From: Mallotus nudiflorus
Lineage: Eukaryota > Streptophyta > Magnoliopsida > Malpighiales > Euphorbiaceae
DNA: 64,000 bases
Reading direction: 5' to 3'
Assembly (NCBI GenBank): GCA_947683625.1
Contig: CANTUR010000070.1
Span: 62,001 to 126,000 of the forward strand
The notes under the pieces were generated by a model. That model saw nothing but the letters and a program-made list of their open reading frames with translations. It made no database searches and was not told where the DNA came from. The position numbers and the translations under genes were made by a program. Below are positions 47,125 through 59,580 of the stretch, one piece after another. The first letter of the stretch is position 1. The number at the start of each line of letters is the position of its first letter.

Positions 47125-48404
47125 TGAAAAGAGTTCTAGAGGGGGGGGTGAATAGGACTATCAAATAAAAATGAGAAATTAAAAGAATTCTTTGCAAGAA
47201 TTGAATGGAAGTTGAGAAGGAAGAATGAAGAACATAAAGATTTAAGGAGTTCAGATTCAACAACAATCCTATGTTTTCACCTAACTTATCTCCAAGTTAG
47301 AATTTTCAATCACCCATAATCTTATTCATAAGATTGAGATTACACAAGAGTTTTATGGCTCACTCTTATAACTTTACAGCATGAGTTTTCAAGGCTCACT
47401 CAAAAAATCAAAATCCAAGTGTTTCAATGGATAACACTTAAACCAATTCCTTTAGAAATAAATCTCACTTCCTTTCTAATCTAACCCAAGATTTAAGATG
47501 AAGAGAAATTATATTTTTAACACACACCCAACTCTCATAAGAGTTATACAAACAAAGAATTGTTTAAGAGAATTTGAGAGCTCAATGAATGCTTAAGAAA
47601 GAATGAATAGAAATACAAGTTTCTTAGCATCCATTTAGCTCTAGAGGTATTTATACTTAAAAATATAGTTGTTGGAGGTGCAAATGATGTGTCCAACATC
47701 TATATTTTGAATTATTGAAATTGATGCTGTCAAACAGCTATTCATGGATTGAAACCGTGATTGGCTACTCAAGATGTTTGAATTTGCCCATACTTTCTTC
47801 ATAAAAGCTATAGATATTTGAATTATCTTTCCATATCATTTTGAATCACCTGAATTTCACATCTTTAACTTTAGATGTGTCTAAAATACTAAGAGTTGTG
47901 CAATCTGAAATGCAGAATACTGTTAAACAACTATACCTAAGTTGAACTCGTGATTTACTATTGAAGAAGTTTTAATTTTCCTATAATTTCTTCATGAAAG
48001 TTGTTGATATTTGACTTTTCTTTTCATATAATTTTGAATCACCTAAATTGGACTTTTGTAGCTCAGAATATGTCCAAAATACTAAGAGATGTACAATCTG
48101 AGATAGCAGATGTATACGTGGATTTCGACTCAAAATTTGCATAACCAAATGAACTTGGATTTCAAATAAGCCCAATTAAGAAAGCTCAAGATGTTTGCTT
48201 CAAATGTGAAGAAGATAATTTTCATAATATAAAGCTCTAAGGATGTCAAAATCCTCCTTAAATCTTAGAGGCTGAATCAGTCCAAGATAAATATACTTCA
48301 TTTTAACTTCCAATGGAGTTCTAAATTATATACACTTAAAAAAACAAATTAAATGCTCAAAATTAAGTTTTTTAAGATAAAAATTAAGATTGATTATTGC
48401 TAAG
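47125..48404 (-). repeat. 5' LTR of the copia element
   Basis: It aligns end to end with 41950-43257. The outermost bases (TCAACA in plus view) are missing at 48404, next to the TSD GAAAA. Confidence 0.85.
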
Positions 48405-50104
48405 GAAAATAAAAAAGTACCTAAATATAACCATTATGAATAAGACTTAAAGACATCTTCACCCAAATCAGGCCAAAATATTTGAACAAATGTCAAGTTA
48501 AAACCATCCAAACCTAGTTCTTTATTAGGGTGCATTTATTTGATAGCCTCTATAAATTCTTCTTTAGTGAAGGAAGCAGTATGATAATCATTATCTTGAT
48601 AAGAAACCCTTGGTTGAATAGCATTCATAAAAGATAAATTTGAAACAAATGAAGAAGAGAAAAGTTATTGAAAATAAGACTTAGCAACATTAACCAATCC
48701 ATCATGAGAGGTAACTAAGAAACCATAAACTTCTTATAGTCTAGTTACCTTTTTTTTTCAACTTGAAGTGGCAACATGGAAAAAATAGGTGTTAGCATTC
48801 TCATCAATTAACCAGAAGGTTTTTCCCACTTAATTTTAGAAAATTTCCTCTTGTTTAAGGTAAGAGGAAAATAATTGTTTACATTCCATATACCCATTAT
48901 CTGTGTCATTATTCTTATCATTTTGTAAAGCCTGTAACTGAGCTTTGCAAAAAGAGATTTTTTAGTGGAACTAGAAAGCAAAATCTTATCCCTAATTAGG
49001 CAGAAACTCTGTGTAGGCTTTCAACTTTTCTGAAAACCTCAGCTCTTTCTTAGAGTTCAATAAATCTTGAACTGCCTTAATAAATTCATCTTCCTTCTAC
49101 CAAACATTCTCAAACTAAAAGTTGTGTCATCTAGAAACAGTATGGACTGCAGACAAAGATAACATAGTAGGAGTAGGGTAAGAAACATCAACAATTGAAA
49201 ATTTTAAAATAATAATCCAAAATTTTTTATAACCAAGTGTCTGTTGCAAAAGCTCTATCAAGCTTTTCTTGGACCCAGTTTGAAGATCCCTAAGATCTCT
49301 CCCATGTGTAATGAGCTCCATTTAACATTAGTTTATGTAGATTATAGTTCGTAATGACATCCCAAAAACCCTTGAACAACCATTTATCTTCATTAGAGAG
49401 AAGATTATTAAAATCTCTAATAACACATTATGAAAGACAAGATCTCGCTATTAGAGCTCGAAGTAAGTTCCAGGACTGTCTTCTTTGATTTCTCTCTGAA
49501 AAATAGTAAAAACACGTCAAACACCAATCTTTAGTTTTTGAATTATGAAACAATAAGTCAATATGATTCAAAGAGAATCCAAGCACCTCAATATTACAGG
49601 AAGTCATCTATAAAATTGCTAAGCTACCTAGCCTATCCACATAAAACTTGTTTTGAAAACCAAACTCTAAACAAAGTTCCTCATGGCAAGTTTTTAATAA
49701 CTCACTAAGAGACTAAACTGCATGAGGATTACCAAGTCCTTGGTAGTTTTAGCTTATGGTCTTCATAGTAACTAGTAAGCCTAAACAATATGTCCCACCA
49801 ATGAAGTAGAAATAGATAAAGAAGTAGAATCTCTAAAGCTTGAAACCACTCCTCACAAATTGGTGGTACAATTTTCAAGTATCGAAATAGCATCAATAAG
49901 CATTACATTAGCCTATTTTGAGGCCTTATGAAAGTCTCTTCATCTTTTATTTTCTTTAATAACAATAGGCCTATGATCCTCTTGGCCCAAATCCATCTCC
50001 TTACCTAACCCTGCTTGACAACTCTTCCCAGAGATAGGTCTCCTTTTCCTGTTGTAACTGTATGAGTTTGAAAAGATGTATCTGTTACTAACATAAAACC
50101 TCTA
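48405..50104 (-). pseudogene. LINE ORF2 N-terminal part: endonuclease and RT start
   Basis: ORF2 begins at the minus-strand ATG at 49765 (MKTIS, then YQGLGNPHAV and SLSELLKTCH), the usual start of plant L1 AP-endonuclease. Further residues include RNQRRQSWNLLRAL, the metal-binding-site region RDFNNLLSNEDK, and LHKLMLNGAHYTWER with KLDRAFA. RT begins with PGLDGFN-like KLGLDGFNLTFVQIFW near 48500. The DFN motif is kept but stops are frequent. ORF1 C-terminal sequence lies at 49770-50104. Confidence 0.8.
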
Positions 50105-50701
50105 AGAATAAACTTGAGAACCCCTTTATGTATTCGAACCCCCAAAGCGTTAACTTGAAAACCCCAATAATCAATTTAGCAATAACCCCTAGGAAATGTT
50201 AGAATTCATATTACTTAGATGATTAAAGAACTAGAATGAAGAAAACTTATTTTTGAATTCCAATTTCGAAACGCTCCATAAGAAGATGATCAATCTACTT
50301 AAAGTATTCTATGCAAGAACACAAAGATAAAAGCAAAACAGCCTTTAGGTTTTAAAAACTTTAATTCTTAATAATCTTAGAAATTCATATTACATAGTTT
50401 GAGCCTTTATGTAGGCATGTAAACATCCTAATCCTTGAAAGAAAAGGTATTTCTTACTTATTCCTAAAGATAACTATAAAGGAAAATCCTTAACTAAATA
50501 GGATTCCTTAAAAGATGAGAACTAAGGACAACTAAGTATTAAAAAGTCAAACAAAATAAATCTTAACTATTTAAGGCTTGGACTAACCCAACAAGCCCAA
50601 ATAAGCCTAAAACAAAACAAGCCCTTTAATACATCTTAACATGTAGATTAGGTCTTCCTTAGCATCTCTATGCAACTTAGTCACTTTTGAGGATCATATC
50701 A
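50105..50701 (-). repeat. 3' LTR of the gag-only element
   Basis: Matches 52979-53586; shared phrases include GCATGTAAACATCCTAATC and GAGGATCATATCA. Confidence 0.82.
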
Positions 50702-51229
50702 TTCCCTCTCTTTGGAAGATGATTCATCCTCAAATCATAACCATTCTAAACTTGATATTAGAAATCCTCTAGTGTTAAACATAAATTCCTTAGTTGAAAA
50801 CTTCTTCTTTGAAGTGCGAATCCATACAAATAACTTCAAAATAACTTGAACTTGATTGCTCATTCGAAACATAAAACTTGTCTTTATAAACTTATAAAGA
50901 TTTTATTCTTGTAGCTTCCTTTTAAACTTAAAACATGAATTTTTTAAGTTCTTCTTATTATGAATGAAATTGCCATATATTCACTTGTAGGCATAATGTA
51001 CTTCAACCACATCATTAAATGGATCTTTATATGACATAAAAATCTACAAAATAACTTTCAAAACACTAGTAGAAGAAAGATTAAATTTTTTAATATAATT
51101 ATGATGAATCACTTAGTCATTATACTTTTTAATACTTTTAATATCTAGCTTTTTCTCTTCACTCATGCCTTGCTTATTTTCTCTCATTAAGTGTTTCCCA
51201 ATTTTCTCACTTTTCTTATTCAACTCATT

Positions 51230-52017
51230 TTTCACACTCAGCTCACTTTTTTCTTTTTTCTCAACTTTATAGGTTTCCCTTCCCAAAGTATTCCTAAATA
51301 AAGATGGAAACTCTTCACTTTATTGATTAATGCATAGGCGTTTAAAAATTGTCTTCGATAGAGAGGTTTTAACTTGGCACTCTTCCTCTTTACTCTTTTC
51401 TTTAACTTGTTGCTATACCACTTTAATGACTTCAACACTTTTGTTTAACTTGGATTTACATTCTATTATTGTATTCTTATAAACACTCTCTTCATTTTCA
51501 TACTCTAAAGCAAGGTCAATTACAACCTTTAAAGATATAAAAAGTTCAAATCGTGCATTAATCTCTAATCTTTTAGCAATCTCTCACTTAAGCCTACTGA
51601 TGAATCTTGTAACCTTCCACAATTCGGAATCACCTACATCACTTATTATTACAAACAACTTAAACGTTTTAATATATTCATCAACTCACATTTCTTCATA
51701 TTGTTTAAGCTTTTGTAATTTAACATAAAATTTATCCCCAACACCTTTATGCGTAAAATGTCTAGTAATTAACCTGTTCATTACTTCCCAATTTCTTACC
51801 TTACTATACCCATTTATTCTCCATAATGCCATCAAATCTTTCCACCACATAGCAACATGACCTACAAATTTATAAGAAGTAAGTCTGCACTTTTGGAAAT
51901 CACTTATCTCAAGAGAATCAAATATCTCCTCAATTTGTTACACCCATTTCCAGTAAACATAGGGATCTTTTTTATCATGAAAATAAGGTATGTCCATAAT
52001 GGCCATTTGGTTTGACA
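51230..52017 (-). pseudogene. Gag of the gag-only element
   Basis: The minus-strand start at 52017 reads MSNQMAIMDIPYFHDKKDPY, then VYWKWV, EEIFDS, VGHVAMWWKDL, LITRHFTHKGVGDKFYVKLQ and VDEYIKTFKLFVI. This is the retrotransposon gag (capsid) domain. Several in-frame stops interrupt it. A Lys-rich tail follows (51238-51438: NKLKKRVKRKSAKLKP). No zinc knuckle was found. Confidence 0.7.
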
Positions 52018-52384
52018 TTGCTATAAAAGAATGTTAAAAAATAAAGAAAAATAATTCAAGGACCTCATAAACACTCCCTCATGTGTTTACACTCAAATGA
52101 TATGGATGGTCATTCATGTTTAACTCAAGCAAAAATTTCACTCATGGTTTCCTCACACCATTTGAGCTAATTCTTTTATGTTCTTACATAAATCACACTT
52201 TTAAAGCAATTCAAATAGTTTAAAGCAATTCAAGCAGAATTCCAAAACTAGAATTCACAAACAAGTTTGAAGCAATTCAGTTAACAAGAAACAAAATTAA
52301 CAAATCAGAAGCAATAAATTAGGAAAACTCAAATAGATGTAAAAGACATGTGAAAGAAATATGAAAATCTTTTAGAATAGGAAA

Positions 52385-52660
52385 GAAAATGAATTTAGAA
52401 GGTATTTTAAGAAGAAAAAGAAAATGAATTTAGAAGGTATTTTAAGAAGAAAAACCAAATCTGCCACAATAAGCAATATTCCTTAATGAGTAAGGAATGT
52501 AATGATATGCAAAAATCTAAAACCAAATAGGATTAGGAAAACCTAGATCAGACTTTTAATAAGCAATATTCCTTAATGACATACAAAAATCCTTAATGAG
52601 CAAGGGATACAAGATATGATAAGATCTATTCCTTAACGAGCAAGGATTGTAATTCAAACC
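52385..52660. repeat. Short tandem repeats in the leader of the gag-only element
   Basis: A 37-bp unit containing GAATTTAGAAGGTATTTTAAG is tandemly duplicated at about 52388-52455. CCTTAATGAGTAAGG-like phrases recur four times between 52480 and 52650. Confidence 0.75.
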
Positions 52661-52966
52661 TGATTAGGATATTTTTCACTTAAGAATTCAAATTTCTTCG
52701 TTTTTGAATCATTTTTTCACGAATTTCTTTCTTTCTTTTTTTTCATAATTTTTTTAAAACTTCAACTACAAATGCAAATTTAAAATTTCAAATTGCAACA
52801 CAATTGATTTAATAAAAAACAAATAAGAATAAGACTAACAAATGAGAACAAAGAACAAAATAAAAGAACAAAGAACAAGAACGAAATTTAAAAGAATAAG
52901 AAAAATGCAAGAAATCAGAATTAAAGAATGCAAATAATAAAAGATAAAACTTAATTTAGAGCTAAA

Positions 52967-52978
52967 GCTTTGATACCA
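52967..52978 (-). other. Primer binding site of the gag-only element
   Basis: Minus strand TGGTATCAAAGC, one base different from the standard Met-type site, directly at the LTR edge. Confidence 0.7.
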
Positions 52979-53586
52979 AGAATAAGTTTGAGAACCCTTT
53001 TATTTATTGGAACCCCTAAAGCATTAACTTGAAACCCCAACACTCAATTCAGAAACAACCCCTAAGAAAGGTTAGAATTTAGATTACTTAAATGATAACA
53101 TAATTAGAATAAAAAAAAACTTGTTTTTGAATTCCAATTTTAAAACAATTCATAAGAAGATGATCAATCTAATTGAATGTTCCTTAACACATGTATTTTA
53201 CACAAGAACACAAAGATAAAAGCAAAACAACCTTTAGGTTTTAAAGACTTCAATTCTCAATAATCTTAAAGATTCAAATTACATAGTTTCAGCCTTATAT
53301 AGGCATGTAAACATCCTAATCTTTGAAAAGGAAAAGGTGTTTCTTACTTATTCCTAAAAATAACTATAAAAGAAAATCCTTAACTAAATAAGATTCCTTA
53401 AAAGATGACATCAAAGGACAACTAAGCATTGAAAAATCAAACTAAATAAATCTTGACTATTTAAGGCTTGGACTAACCTAACAAGTTCAACTTTTTTTTA
53501 AAAAAGCCCTTTAATAGATCTTAGCATGCAGATTGGACCTTCCGTAGCATCTCCATGAAACTTAGTCCCTTTTGAGGATCATATCA
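52979..53586 (-). repeat. 5' LTR of the gag-only element
   Basis: Pairs with 50105-50701. A T-rich insertion near 53487-53500 accounts for part of the length difference. Confidence 0.82.
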
Positions 53587-53800
53587 GTAACTCCAACTAG
53601 ATTCACTCCATTAAGGAAAAGATCACCAAATAAAGGATTTGAATGTTAAAATTCCACCAAACCTGCACTTCCCTTATCCTTTTTTTTTGTTTCAAAACTA
53701 TTTTTGCCTAATTTTGACTGGATCCATTTGTTAGCGATAGCAGCAACACTATGAAGGAAACGATTATACAACAACCAAGTATGGTGAGCACATGCCTTAG
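53587..53800 (-). pseudogene. LINE ORF1 fragment
   Basis: Minus-strand reading shows ANKWIQSKLGKNSFETKKKD, then KGSAGLVEF and NPLFGDLFLNGVNLVGVT, probably the C-terminal part of LINE ORF1. It lies between two inserted elements and in the right order relative to 50104 and 56005. The right edge is approximate. Confidence 0.55.
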
Positions 53801-56004
53801 GTATGGTAAAATTTTAAAATTTTACTTGTATAACCCTTCATTACATGAAAAATTCCATTCCCATATATCCATTTTACATTTTACACATAGCTAAATAACA
53901 CATCAACATGTAAAAGCAGCAACCTAGGAAATTCTAAGTTTAAGAAAACTTACCAACTCCTAAGTTTGATGTAAACCACAATAGTTATCTATAAGCTTTG
54001 ATATAGTTGGTTCAACACTTGAATCAAATGCTCTAGATTCCCAAGTGTGAGCCCTCTAGCTTGAAACACCAAAGCTTCATAAACCACCTTCTTACTTTGA
54101 ATTGATTGGTTGCAAGGTACCCTCTTAAATAACCCTCATAAGTTGTGCACTAATTTAATCTCTTGTAAGAACACTTAAGGTTTATGTGGTGTATATGTTG
54201 TTTTTACCTTTTGGTATATGTTCATAAATCTTTAACCTATTTCAACCTTTCTTAGGTTATGTATATAAATGTAGAGAAAGCAAATACCTTATCACCTTAT
54301 CATTTACAATATAACTTGTCATAATAATTATGTAAGTTGTATAAGAGATTAATTGGTGTATAAAAAAGTGTGTAGAAATTAAATACATTTCATGTATTAT
54401 GTCTACATACATTTTCTACGCATAACCATGTAACCTAATCCTTATCTTGCTATGGTCAACAATATACACTTAAAAGATAATATGCCAAATTTGCCATGGT
54501 CAACATTCAATACATAAAAGATAATGTGTGCCTAACATGACAAATTTAACCATATCCTTTGACATGGACTTGGGCTTGGTAATTGGGCCAACACTTGGCC
54601 TAAGCTTAATCCATAAATTAAATGGGCCTATATAAGGTTTATGGGCCTTCTCAACATCTTGAACTAATCTTTGGTCCAAAACCCTTTTGGGCCTAGGCCC
54701 AAACAACTTGGGCCATTAATCCAAGTCCAATTAGAAACAACACATATTATTAATTTAATACTTTAATTAAAATCTCATTAAGTAATAATTAATAATTAAA
54801 CCCTTACTTGAATTATATTTTATAATATGCTAGAATCATTGCTTAAAGCATAAATACAATTCTATTAATCTTAATTAATTGATTAAACTCTTTAATCAAT
54901 AATTAGATTAATGTTAATGGTGATTTAGGGAAACTCTTTTAGGTGTGACTTACTAGATTAATGCCTAATTGGTAATGAGAAGATAGTATCAACACTTGAC
55001 ATTATTTGAAATACCTTTCAAGTTTAAATGTGAAAATCTTAATTATACACATTTAGTTCTCATAAGTTGTGAGTGACCTTTAATATCGATATCACAACTA
55101 CCCAATTAGAAATGAATGCATGTATTGATTCATATGAATCCTTTAGTCATAATTACTGTGCACTAAAATTCCTTCATTAAAAGATCCTTATATAGCCTAG
55201 ATTTATGGTTTAATCAAACTCTAATAGTCGTATCATATGACCTCATCTCAAGTTCTAATTCTTGATAAAACATAACAAATACTAGAAACACATTTATAGC
55301 AGTGAAACTCTTTCAAACTATGTTATGTTTGTTCTTGCTAGGAACTTATTTATCAATAACAAACTTAGATAGCATAGGATCTTATCCCGGTTCACTCCAA
55401 GGAATGAGTCCCATCTTGGCCGAACACTCATCCCTATATTTACCTAATTAGAGCCATCACTCGTCATATATCCATAAGTGATTAATACAAGTATATAAGC
55501 GGTAATAAATCCTAACCACTCAAATGTGGATAACTGTGTCACCTTAGGTCAAAGGACTATATGCACCATTACGACCTAGATTATGATCGTTGACTATAAG
55601 TAAACATCTATGCAATCACTAATCTAAATTCATTGTTCGATCCACCCATCACATAAGTATCTACATGTCTATTATGATATCTCATATCAAGTAGTATAAG
55701 ACTCACTACCTCCCACTATTAGTATCACATACTAATCAAGTAAGATAGATAGAGATGATAGTCTAATTAATATTACCTAAATAATAATTTACCGACTATG
55801 AAAATTTTATAGCATTTGTACTAAATAAATTTTTAGCTAATATTATCAACTCTTGATAATAAATTTATTTAATATAAGGATAATAGATAAATATTCAATT
55901 AAATAAATACCTTAAATAATAGAATATTATTTTTTTGCCATTTGGGATAATTTACAATGTCAAAATATGTAATTGACCTCTAAAGCATACCATTTATGCT
56001 AACA
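53801..56004 (-). mobile_element. 2.2-kb noncoding LTR-like insertion in the LINE
   Basis: Sequence between two LINE ORF1 fragments. There is no coding capacity; its composition is less AT-rich than the gypsy LTRs around it. In minus view it begins TGTTAGCATAAATGGTATGC at 56004, which from memory resembles starts of large noncoding plant LTR elements. An imperfect 46-bp tandem repeat (ATGGTCAACA...) lies at 54452-54540, and several GGGCC motifs at 54590-54720. Left edge and TSD are unresolved, so a solo LTR or LARD-type element is a guess. Confidence 0.45.
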
Positions 56005-56204
56005 TATCATTTCTAGCCTGAACCTACAACCAAGGACTTGAAGTATGATTCACATATCCATTATTATTCTCAAATAACTTGTTATAGAATTTATTCGTAT
56101 GATCCATTAAACCACGCAAGAAATAGAAGTTAGCAAGGCGTTCATACTTAAAAGTGACCATTGACCCCTATCCACCTAGTTTATAAAATTTCTTTGATCT
56201 CTTT
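56005..56204 (-). pseudogene. LINE ORF1 zinc-knuckle region
   Basis: Minus-strand reading contains FKYERLANFYFLRGLMDHTN, then KFYNKLFENNNGYV and SSPWL*VQARND. This matches the plant L1 ORF1 pattern YERLPNFCYxCGxxGH, with the first Cys pair and last Cys mutated (F and R). It is cut on both sides, by the 53801-56004 block and by the chromovirus at 56205. Confidence 0.75.
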
Positions 56205-57342
56205 TGTAATATCCCGAGTTTTTAAATAATTTTAAACTACATTGGGATATGCAGTGTTAATAATTTATATACATATATTTGATTATTTAATTAACTTTTT
56301 AATTATTAAAGTCATTTTTAATTACTCTTAATTATTTTTAAGTTATTTACGTTAAATTTTTCTAGAAATTTTATTTTCGAAGAAATTAAAACATAAATAA
56401 TTTAATATTAATTATTTGAAATAGTTTTATAAATTTGCATGAACTCATACATAATTTTAAAGTGTTAAATAAAATGCATATACGTATATTTATTTAAATT
56501 AAATTAGGGTTTAATTAATTAAAATTAATTTTTATTATATAGTTTTAATATTAATTAATTAATTATATATGTGTATATATGTGTATATTTTATTAAAATA
56601 TGTGTGTGGTGAGTATTTGTTGTGTGTGTGATATTATATAATATTATAATATAAAGTATAGATATATATATATACTTAAAAATAAAGTTTGCATTATTTA
56701 CAAGTTTGCCCCCTCCCTCTCCTTCTTCTTCTCCGATCGTTCCCTTCACTGTTCCACCGCCTGTCACACCATTCCTTCATCGTCGGTGTGCCTCCTGGCT
56801 TGCCACCACCACCTCCAGCCATTCCCGCCGCCTGTAGCCTCTATTTCCGACGTGTTTTGGCCGGAATATCCTTGAGAAGCCGAAATTGATTTCACTGTTG
56901 ATCAAGCCGTTTCCGGCCACCAAACTCGACGCCACCAGTCTCTATCTTCTCCTTGAGCTCTGATGAGTCCATTTCCAAGCTTTGTTTCTCTTGAAATGGT
57001 CTAGATTTCACTAGGTTTCGATTTTACATTTTTGGCCATTTAGGGTTCTTGAATTTTTTGAGCTTCGATTTGAATGATTCATGCAAACTCCCTTCACAAA
57101 ATTTGATCCTAGTAGCTTAATCTACACTCTAGAATTTTTGTAGAATTTTTGGGAATTATTTTGATTTTTATGAATTTTTGATTATTTTATTAATATTTTC
57201 TAATTTTCAAAAATTAATTAATTAAATTATGAAATTGTATTTTATGGTGATTATAGGTGTTGAAATGTATTTTATAAATTTATTTGTAATTTTTGTGAAT
57301 TTTATATATTTATTTTGAATTTATTTAGTTTATGTAATTTTT
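56205..57342 (+). repeat. 5' LTR of copy K, first 1.14 kb only
   Basis: The LTR breaks off after TTTATGTAATTTTTGGA and goes straight into gag coding sequence. The last 2.1 kb of LTR, the primer site and the leader are absent. Confidence 0.85.
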
Positions 57343-58139
57343 GGAATGATTCATGCTCCACCGGTCGTTGAGACCGAGGATGATGAGTCTTTTCAGGATG
57401 AGGTTTTACCTCCTAAGCCACTAGTTAGACGCAGAGGTCATGGCAGAGGTAGACCTCGAGGAGCAGCAGGTCGCCGTAGGCAGAGAGAGTTACAGGATGA
57501 GGAGCCTGTTAAGCCTGAGTATGAGGATGTTCCTGTACCTCCAATCATTCAGTCTATTCAGCCTGCCTATCAGCAGGGTATGTCTGAACCTGAGGCAGCT
57601 CTGTTCTATGCTAGTGTTGGCAGGATTTCTTTTGATGGGACTTTCAATCATTTGGATTTTCTGCATGCGATTGAGACTAGGACTCGAACTCGGACTGCTC
57701 ACACCGAGTACCAACGACTCATGATCATCGAGCTGTCTGTTGAGGGACCAGCCCTGGACTGGTTTATTCAGATGATTCAGCCTTACATGTTAACGATGAC
57801 CTAGGCTCAATTCAGAGAGCGATTCATGAGGAGATTTTATCTAGAGCCGCTTCGTTTGAGTTATCGTCTCCGATTGACTAGTATATCTCACGGTGATCGA
57901 TCAGTAGAGGAGTATACCCAAGAGTTCCTTCGGCTGGGTAGATATGCAGAGGATCTGATGTGAGACCAGTATTTCTCAGTTACCACCTACGTTACTAGAT
58001 TGAGTTTAGCATTTGCTGGTATGCCTACAGTGGGCCTTACTCTAGAGTCGGTTATTGAGTTGGCTAAGGAGATTAAGCTAAGGCTAGTCAGGCAGGGGGC
58101 GATGCCTGATTATTACCAGTTGGGTGTTCAGTCAGGTGG
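57343..58139 (+). pseudogene. Gag of copy K, 5' half
   Basis: The frame opens at 57346 (MIHAPPVVETEDDESFQDEV), then the Arg/Gly-rich RRRGHGRGRPRGAAGRRRQR and the capsid-like domain (PEAALFYASVGRISFDGT, EGPALDWFIQMIQPYMLTMT). A TAG at 57802 and a TGA near 57961 interrupt it, but the reading continues through RSVEEYTQEFLRLGRYAEDL and KLRLVRQGAMPDYYQLGVQS. The same regions occur in 32842-34035. It is cut at 58139 by an inserted LTR; the nucleocapsid end is missing. Confidence 0.88.
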
Positions 58140-59580
58140 TGTAATATCCCGTGTTTTTAAATATTTTTATACTGCATCGGGATATGTAGTGTTAATAATT
58201 CTATTATATAATATTGATATTTCATGAGCTTTTATTTAATTTAAATTGAATTTTTAATTATTTATTATTATTTTAAGTGCTTTATGTAAAATTTTCCCGG
58301 GACTTGCATTTTCGGGGAAATTTTCACGTAAATAATTTACTATTAATTATTTTAAATAGATTTATGGACTTGCATGAACTCATACATATTTTTAAAATAC
58401 TAAATAAAGCCTATGTATGTATATATTTATTTAATTAGGGTTTAATGTATTACCCTAATATTTTATCATATATTTATTTGGTTTATTGTTATTTAATTAT
58501 TTTCATGTAGTATATAAATTATTAAAGTATTATGAGTGGTGTGTGATTTTTCCAAATATTTTATTAACATACCATATATTTTTATATTATTTTATATTAT
58601 TTTTTTTCTTTTTCTTTTCTTTTTCTTTTTCTCTTTCTTTTTTTTTCTTCTTTTCTTTCTTCTTCGGTCTTCTTCTTCCCGACGTCCCCATCTTCCCCTC
58701 ACCGTTGCAACTCCCGACCACCTACCGTCACTGTGCCACCTCCACTTCCAGCTGCTCTGCCGCCCCTTGTCTTCTTCCCTGGCACCGGCTAGCTTCATTT
58801 CCACCATTTTTGGCCGAATCACCAAGCTTCAACGTTTCTTCCTCCTCTGGCCACCAAACTTCACGTTTCTGGTGTCTTTGGACTCCTCTAACAATGGTAA
58901 TCATGATTCTAGCTTTAGTTTGAGCTCAAATTCCCTTGATTTTTTTGTTTTTCGATTTTTCTCATTTTGGCCAAATTAGGTTTTTGATTTTTTTTTTGAA
59001 TTTTTCTTGTTGATTTATTAAAAGTCCCTTAACAAATGTTGTTCCCCTTAGCTTAATCTACATGTGTGAATTTTTGTGAAATTTTTGGAGATTATTTTGA
59101 TTTTTGGGTATTTTTGAATATTTTAATATTATTTTCTAATTTTCGGAAATTAATTAATTAAATTATGAAATTGTGTTTTATGATAATTATAGGTGTTTAA
59201 ATGAATTATAGGAATTTATTTGGAATTTTTATGAATTTCTATGTATTTATTTTGAATTATTTAGGTTTATGTAATTTTGAGAAAATAGGGTTAATTGTGT
59301 TTTTAATTGAAATTAATTGGTTAATTGAGTTTAATTATTGATATTATTGATAAATATGTTGAGAAAATTAATTTTTGATAATTATACTATTTTTGGTGAA
59401 TTTTTGGGATAATTTTAGTATATTTATATATATAAGGGCATTTTGGTAATTTTACATAAAATTAGCTAAAATTGTAATTAAATTGGTTTTAATAGTTATT
59501 TAAGGTATAAAAATGATTTCTATAAATTATTTAGTATTTTTAACTAATTAAAACTATTTTTTCGTGAATTATTTTCAATT
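58140..59580 (+). mobile_element. Truncated LTR inserted in gag (copy L)
   Basis: TGTAATATCCCG at 58140 begins an LTR of the same family but a different subtype from the host copy. Only 1.44 kb is present; it then joins pol. Its GC-richer island (58660-58960) is much diverged and is preceded by a CT-rich tract, so the reading frames over 58486-58979 are low-complexity artefacts. Confidence 0.82.

Larger units (their letters stand above)
41950..48404 (-). mobile_element. Ty1/copia element lacking protease and integrase
   Basis: Two LTRs of about 1.3 kb flank 3.9 kb of interior in minus orientation. The 5-bp duplication GAAAA is at 41945-41949 and 48405-48409, and removing the element rejoins the LINE. 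From the Met-type primer site the interior has gag with a CCHC knuckle, then goes directly to the start of RT, so protease and integrase are absent. A noncoding stretch of about 1 kb follows RNase H before the 3' LTR, as in SIRE-like elements. Both gag and RT carry stops. It is non-autonomous and not recent. Confidence 0.85.
50105..53586 (-). mobile_element. Non-autonomous gypsy element with gag only
   Basis: LTRs of about 600 bp (50105-50701 and 52979-53586) surround 2.3 kb of interior in minus orientation. The LTR starts TGATATGATCC in minus view after the polypurine AAAGAGAGGGAA (50702-50713). Only gag is recognisable; there is no protease, RT or integrase. The TSD is not clean: GTAAC follows the right LTR and GTTAC occurs about 15 bp outside the left LTR. 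Confidence 0.75.

Noticed and set aside
54500..54706. 68-codon minus-strand frame as a gene
   Set aside because: Sits inside a noncoding repetitive insertion and shows no protein similarity by eye.
58486..58979. Frames of about 145 codons rich in Phe and Ser
   Set aside because: They arise from a CT-rich low-complexity tract and diverged island inside LTR copy L.
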